DNA from: Sphingobacteriales bacterium 44-61
Lineage (GTDB): Bacteria; Bacteroidota; Bacteroidia; Chitinophagales; Chitinophagaceae
Length of the DNA: 64,000 nt
Assembly (NCBI GenBank): GCA_001898405.1
Contig: MKTW01000001.1
Coordinates: forward strand, 186,001 to 250,000
Direction: 5' to 3'
Part shown: piece by piece, positions 59,680 through 64,000 of the stretch
How positions within the stretch are numbered: the stretch's first letter is position 1
Layout of the letters: every line of letters begins with the position of its first letter
Program-made: the position numbers and the translations under genes
The notes under the pieces: generated by a model
What the model saw: the letters and a program-made list of their open reading frames with translations, nothing else
Told to the model about the DNA's origin: nothing
Databases searched by the model: none

Positions 59680-60906
59680 ATGTTAAGTATCTCCCAACGT
59701 GGCCAACAGATGCCACCCTCCCCCATCCGCAAACTGGTGCCGTTTGCTGAAGCCGCCAAGAAAAAAGGCATTAAAGTCTATCATTTGAATATTGGGCAGC
59801 CGGATATTGAAACGCCGCCAGCGATTATGGATGCCGTGAAGCATACCGATCTTAAAGTGTTGGAATACAGTCATAGTGCCGGTAATGAAAGTTACCGCCG
59901 CAAGTTGGTAGAGTACTATAAACGGGTAGGTATTTCTGTGACGCATGACCAGATCATGATCACAACGGGCGGTTCTGAAGCCATACTTTTCAGCTTTTTT
60001 ACCTGTCTTAATCCGGGAGATGAGGTGATCATACCTGAGCCTTTCTACGCCAATTACAATGGTTTTGCCTGTACGGCCGGTGTGGAAGTGGTTCCCATCA
60101 CTTCTCACATAGAAAATGGTTTTGCACTTCCGCCTATTGCGGATTTTGAGAAAGTGATCACGCCCAAAACAAAAGCGATCATTATCTGCAGCCCCAATAA
60201 TCCTACCGGCTACCTCTATAGCCGCCAGGAAATGGAGGCTTTGAAAGATATCTGCCTCAAACATAACCTCTACCTTTTCAGCGATGAAGCATACCGTGAG
60301 TTCTGCTACGACGGCGACTATGTAAGTGCGATGCACCTGGAAGGAATGGAACAGCATGTGGTGCTGATGGATACTATCAGCAAACGCTATAGCGCCTGTG
60401 GCGCAAGGATCGGTGCGCTGGTCACCAAAAACAAACAGGTATATGATGCTGCCATGAAGTTTGCACAGGCCCGCCTCAGCCCTCCCGGCCTGGCCCAAAT
60501 TCTTGGTGAAGCGGCTGTAGACCTGCCTGAAAGCTATTTTGCCGCCCCCAAAAAAGAATACCAGGCCCGCCGCGACCTGCTGGTAAGCCGGCTGAATGCC
60601 ATGCCCGGCGTGTTCTGCCCCAATCCCGGCGGCGCTTTTTATGCTATTGCCCGCCTCCCCATCGATGATTGCGATAAATTCTGCCAGTGGCTGCTGGAAA
60701 GCTTCAGCTACAATGACCAGACAGTAATGCTGGCCCCTGCTACAGGCTTTTATGGAACGCCTGAACTGGGCAAAAATGAAGTGCGCCTGGCTTATGTATT
60801 GAACCTCGAGGCGATCAACAATGCGATGGACTGTTTGGAAAAAGCATTGGAGCAATACCCGGGAAGAACAAAAGAGGCAAAAACAACCGCTGCAATGGCT
60901 AAATAA
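59680..60906 (+). CDS. PLP-dependent aminotransferase, class I/II
   Basis: A 408-residue cytoplasmic aminotransferase of fold type I. The N-terminal LNIGQPDIETPP, YSHSAGNESYRRKLVEYYK, SPNNPTGYLYSRQE (substrate/PLP site) and LFSDEAYREF are present. The Schiff-base Lys is in DTISKRYSACGARIGAL, and the C-terminal Arg in KNEVRLAYVL. It resembles AspC/alanine-glyoxylate type enzymes; the substrate cannot be named. The transcript may be leaderless (promoter box ends 4 nt before the ATG). It ends 67 nt before tRNA-Met. Confidence 0.93.
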   Translation: MLSISQRGQQMPPSPIRKLVPFAEAAKKKGIKVYHLNIGQPDIETPPAIMDAVKHTDLKVLEYSHSAGNESYRRKLVEYYKRVGISVTHDQIMITTGGSEAILFSFFTCLNPGDEVIIPEPFYANYNGFACTAGVEVVPITSHIENGFALPPIADFEKVITPKTKAIIICSPNNPTGYLYSRQEMEALKDICLKHNLYLFSDEAYREFCYDGDYVSAMHLEGMEQHVVLMDTISKRYSACGARIGALVTKNKQVYDAAMKFAQARLSPPGLAQILGEAAVDLPESYFAAPKKEYQARRDLLVSRLNAMPGVFCPNPGGAFYAIARLPIDDCDKFCQWLLESFSYNDQTVMLAPATGFYGTPELGKNEVRLAYVLNLEAINNAMDCLEKALEQYPGRTKEAKTTAAMAK

Positions 60907-60955
60907 TTCATTGCATTTTACTTAAAAATGATTTCAGGGTTTTAGGCAGAATGTT

Positions 60956-60963
60956 TATTTTTG
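60956..60963 (+). promoter_or_regulatory. -7-like box TTATTTTG for tRNA-Met
   Basis: One mismatch from TAnnTTTG, 10 nt before the 5' end of the tRNA. Confidence 0.45.
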
Positions 60964-60973
60964 CCGCCCGTTT

Positions 60974-61050
60974 GCCGGGGTAGCTCAGCTGGTTAGAGCA
61001 TCGGATTCATAACCCGAAGGTCGGCAGTTCAAGTCTGCTCTCCGGTACCA
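60974..61050 (+). tRNA. tRNA-Met (anticodon CAU), CCA encoded
   Basis: A 77-nt tRNA with the CCA encoded (61048-61050). The acceptor stem is GCCGGGG (60974-60980) with CTCCGGT, G1-U72 and one internal G-U. The D arm is GCTCAGCTGGTTAGAGC; the anticodon loop is TTCATAA with CAT; the T arm is GGCAGTTCAAGTCTGCT. The pair at 31-39 is A-C. It lacks the C1-A72 mismatch and the three G-C pairs of an initiator, so it is probably elongator Met; a tRNA-Ile(k2C) cannot be excluded by sequence alone. Confidence 0.93.
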
Positions 61051-61088
61051 AGCTCAACTCTTGATTTTCAAGATGTTGAGCTTTTTTT
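61051..61088 (+). terminator. Terminator of tRNA-Met
   Basis: AGCTCAAC (61051-61058) pairs with GTTGAGCT (61075-61082), continued by TCTTG/CAAGA with one bulge, then seven T's (61082-61088). It begins directly after CCA. Confidence 0.9.
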
Positions 61089-61123
61089 GTTTAAGCAGGC
61101 TTCTACGTTGTATGATTTATTTT

Positions 61124-61140
61124 AGGCAGGAAAGCAAAAA
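61124..61140 (+). repeat. Direct repeat left of the AAA/DUF4143 gene
   Basis: AGGCAGGAAAGCAAAAA resembles AGGCAGGTAAGCAATAA at 62396-62412 (15 of 17 identical), flanking the ATPase gene at a distance of about 1.27 kb. Confidence 0.4.
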
Positions 61141-61205
61141 ATATAATTTGAGCATAATAAAATTGGATTTAAATCCCAAATTATTATAATTTTACGGGAA
61201 TATAA

Positions 61206-62348
<1,143 letters not shown>

Positions 62349-62395
62349 TAGCAGTTGCTGGGCAAGGTGTTAGACAGACCTTAAAAATTTCATTG

Positions 62396-62412
62396 AGGCA
62401 GGTAAGCAATAA
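62396..62412 (+). repeat. Direct repeat right of the AAA/DUF4143 gene
   Basis: The partner of 61124-61140, with two mismatches in 17 nt. Confidence 0.4.
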
Positions 62413-62523
62413 AATGGGCATAGCAAAATGTAGAATTAATTCCTCATTCTGTAGATGTAAAATCTGATAACTCCCACATCCACCTCTTTGCAGCAAATCC
62501 TGGATACCATTAAAAATGCCCCC

Positions 62524-62931
62524 CTACCCAGCATCTTTATTCGTAGTGATCAAAAGAATCGCATCACTAAGCGCCTGCACCGTATGCACAACCCCCGGAT
62601 GAAATATCACCATATTTTTTTCTTTCATATCAATATCCCCATCCGGTGTCGTAACCCTTACATCTCCATAAAGCACCTGGATGGTCAGAAATTCGCTTAC
62701 TTCATTATCAGGAATACGCGCAGCTGCCTGTAAAGCAGCAACAACGATCGTCACCCTCTCCGATTTAAAAACAGTTATGCCGTTACGATCATTTTTTTCC
62801 CAGGCTTTTTCACTTTTCAACTGATCGATAAATGAGGGGATATCAACAAATACATAAGGAGCATCCAGTACCCTGTCTCCTTCCGGCCGGTTAAATGTGG
62901 CTTCATTTCTTTTTATTTCCATACCAGGCAT
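62524..62931 (-). CDS. Cupin-like domain protein
   Basis: A 135-residue protein. From about residue 55 it reads RVTIVVAALQAAARIPDNEVSEFLTIQVLYGDVRVTTPDGDIDMKEKNMVIFHPGVVHTVQALSDAILLITT. This is the pattern of a cupin beta-barrel (G-x-V-x-V motif followed by P-x-x-x-H). Only one metal-site His (HTVQ) is kept, so metal binding is uncertain. The start may be the ATG at 62922 (MEIKR). It is divergent from the Gfo/Idh/MocA gene. Confidence 0.75.
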   Translation of the reverse strand: MPGMEIKRNEATFNRPEGDRVLDAPYVFVDIPSFIDQLKSEKAWEKNDRNGITVFKSERVTIVVAALQAAARIPDNEVSEFLTIQVLYGDVRVTTPDGDIDMKEKNMVIFHPGVVHTVQALSDAILLITTNKDAG

Positions 62932-63072
62932 TTCCTGAAAACATCAAAAAACTATGCCATCAACTGACTGCTGCTACACATTCAGTAAAATTGAAAAATG
63001 AAATTGCTTTATCCTGCATTTATCATTTGCAAAATGGCATATAAATGGGATGAGTGTTATAAACAACTAAAC

Positions 63073-64000
63073 ATGAAAGCTACTACCCGTTGGGGCATTA
63101 TCGGGCCGGGAAGTATTGCCCGCTTGTTTGCCAGAGACCTGTCCCTTATTGCAGCACCCCAGGAGATCGTAGCGGTATTGGGTCATTCGGAAGAAGGCAC
63201 GGACGCTTTTGCAGACGAGTTCAATATACCATATGCCTACACTGATCCTTCGCGGTGGCTTGAAAAAGTGCGTCCCGATATCGTTTATATTGCCACGCCT
63301 CATCCCGATCATTTTCAGCACACATTGGATTGCCTGGAAAAAAAGATCCCGGTGCTTTGTGAGAAACCAATGACCGTTAATGCCGATCAATGCCAGCAAC
63401 TGATCAATGCAGCCAAAGCCAATAAAACTTTTTTAATGGAAGGAATGTGGGTCCGCTTCCTGCCCAGCCTCCAACTGGTACTCAACCTTATCGAAGAAGG
63501 GCGGATCGGGAATGTGCTCGCCATAAAAGCTTCCACCACTTTCAGGGCCATGCCGGAAGATGGCAGCCGCTATTTTGATCCTGAAAAAGGCGGCGGCTCA
63601 TTGCTTGACCTGGGGGTCTACCCTGTTTATTTAGCTCAATTACTGCTGGGCAAGCCGCGCTCCATTAAAGCCATTGCCAAGCTGTCTGATGAACATGTAG
63701 ATGAAAATTGTTCTATCCTGCTTCAATATCGCAATGGCGCTTATGCCATGCTTGAATCTTCCTTAATTGCAGAAAGTGATGCGCCTGCGGAGATCACCGG
63801 CGATAAGGGTTCGATCAAAATCTTTCATCCCTGGTTTGAAAAAGCCAGTGGCATTGAACTGACCGAACGAGGTGAAGGAAAGATCATTTATCCCTGTTCA
63901 TGGGCAGGGCATGGAATGCAGTTTGAAACAGAAGAAGTATTGCACTGCATTGCTGAAAATAAAATTGAGAGTGAACTTCATCCCCTATCTGCCAGTCTTG
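63073..64000 (+). CDS. Gfo/Idh/MocA family oxidoreductase (3' end beyond window)
   Basis: An open frame of 309 codons from the ATG at 63073 to the window edge. KATTRWGIIGPGSIARLFARDL is the Rossmann glycine-rich start. DIVYIATPHPDHFQHTLDCLEKKIPVLCEKPMTVNADQC contains the EKP signature whose Lys is catalytic in this family. YFDPEKGGGSLLDLGVYPVYLAQLLLG is the start of the C-terminal alpha/beta domain. It uses NAD(P) to oxidise or reduce a sugar or polyol or their keto forms. It lies 141 nt from the divergent cupin gene. Confidence 0.93.
   Translation, partial: MKATTRWGIIGPGSIARLFARDLSLIAAPQEIVAVLGHSEEGTDAFADEFNIPYAYTDPSRWLEKVRPDIVYIATPHPDHFQHTLDCLEKKIPVLCEKPMTVNADQCQQLINAAKANKTFLMEGMWVRFLPSLQLVLNLIEEGRIGNVLAIKASTTFRAMPEDGSRYFDPEKGGGSLLDLGVYPVYLAQLLLGKPRSIKAIAKLSDEHVDENCSILLQYRNGAYAMLESSLIAESDAPAEITGDKGSIKIFHPWFEKASGIELTERGEGKIIYPCSWAGHGMQFETEEVLHCIAENKIESELHPLSASL

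Noticed and set aside
59683-60855. 390-codon open frame antisense to the aminotransferase gene
   Set aside because: It mirrors the real gene almost end to end; its product is rich in His, Phe and Gln with no recognisable motif, whereas the plus frame has full aminotransferase motifs.
61027-61050. tRNA-Met 3' end as an integration att site
   Set aside because: No second copy of the tRNA 3' end is visible downstream and there is no integrase in the window.

Overview
The window looks like a chromosomal segment of a Bacteroidota bacterium, most likely family Chitinophagaceae. The evidence is Bacteroidota-type promoters (a TAnnTTTG -7 box in front of many genes), the absence of clear Shine-Dalgarno sequences, DUF3857 transglutaminases, a GH97 glycosidase, DUF1573 and DUF2911 proteins, a fused E1 alpha-beta 2-oxoacid dehydrogenase, an ECF sigma factor paired with a membrane/beta-barrel protein, and moderate GC content with densely packed genes on both strands. 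It is mostly core genome. I see no transposase, integrase, CRISPR array, rRNA or phage module.

Layout. 1-8 kb: a partial DUF418 membrane protein, a small winged-helix-like protein, a SIMPL protein, a GT2 glycosyltransferase, clpB, a serine hydrolase and a channel-like protein. 8-16 kb: an envelope protein, two overlapping DUF3857 genes (one transglutaminase-like, one lacking the catalytic residues), queG, and an ECF sigma operon whose second gene joins a cytoplasmic/TM segment to a C-terminal beta-barrel-like domain. 16-23 kb: DUF2911, SRPBCC, an orphan ABC-2 permease, sppA, folK, a deoxynucleoside kinase, an MFS exporter and a YkgJ cysteine-cluster protein. 23-35 kb: gcvP, DUF1080, two overlapping BART-superfamily transporters, an aldo/keto reductase, a CvpA-CAP fusion, a YbjJ-like MFS protein, ThuA and GH97. 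35-45 kb: a serine hydrolase, a lipoprotein, an ABC exporter, a Trp-rich DUF6600-like protein with a repeat tail, a dienelactone hydrolase, a tail-anchored J protein and an ABC-F ATPase. 45-46 kb: a reduced sigma-like/FecR-like gene pair. 46-58 kb: DUF4254 plus GT9, MFS, DedA, a DAACS symporter, an APC permease, YebC, DCC, PhzF, TRIC and fused E1. 58-64 kb: tandem DUF1573 genes, a repeat-rich intergenic region, a PLP aminotransferase, tRNA-Met(CAU), an AAA/DUF4143 ATPase, a cupin and a partial Gfo/Idh/MocA oxidoreductase.

The most interesting signals are: (i) two dispersed copies of a long intergenic palindrome whose stems differ by compensatory changes, plus other palindrome families; (ii) the sigma operon with a possible envelope-spanning partner; (iii) the stripped-down sigma/FecR pair ending in a clean terminator; (iv) six genes whose promoter -7 box ends exactly 4 nt before the start codon, which suggests leaderless mRNAs; and (v) the Trp-rich protein with GTGWRQNNPR repeats. 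All functions come from reading motifs and family resemblance; no database search was run.
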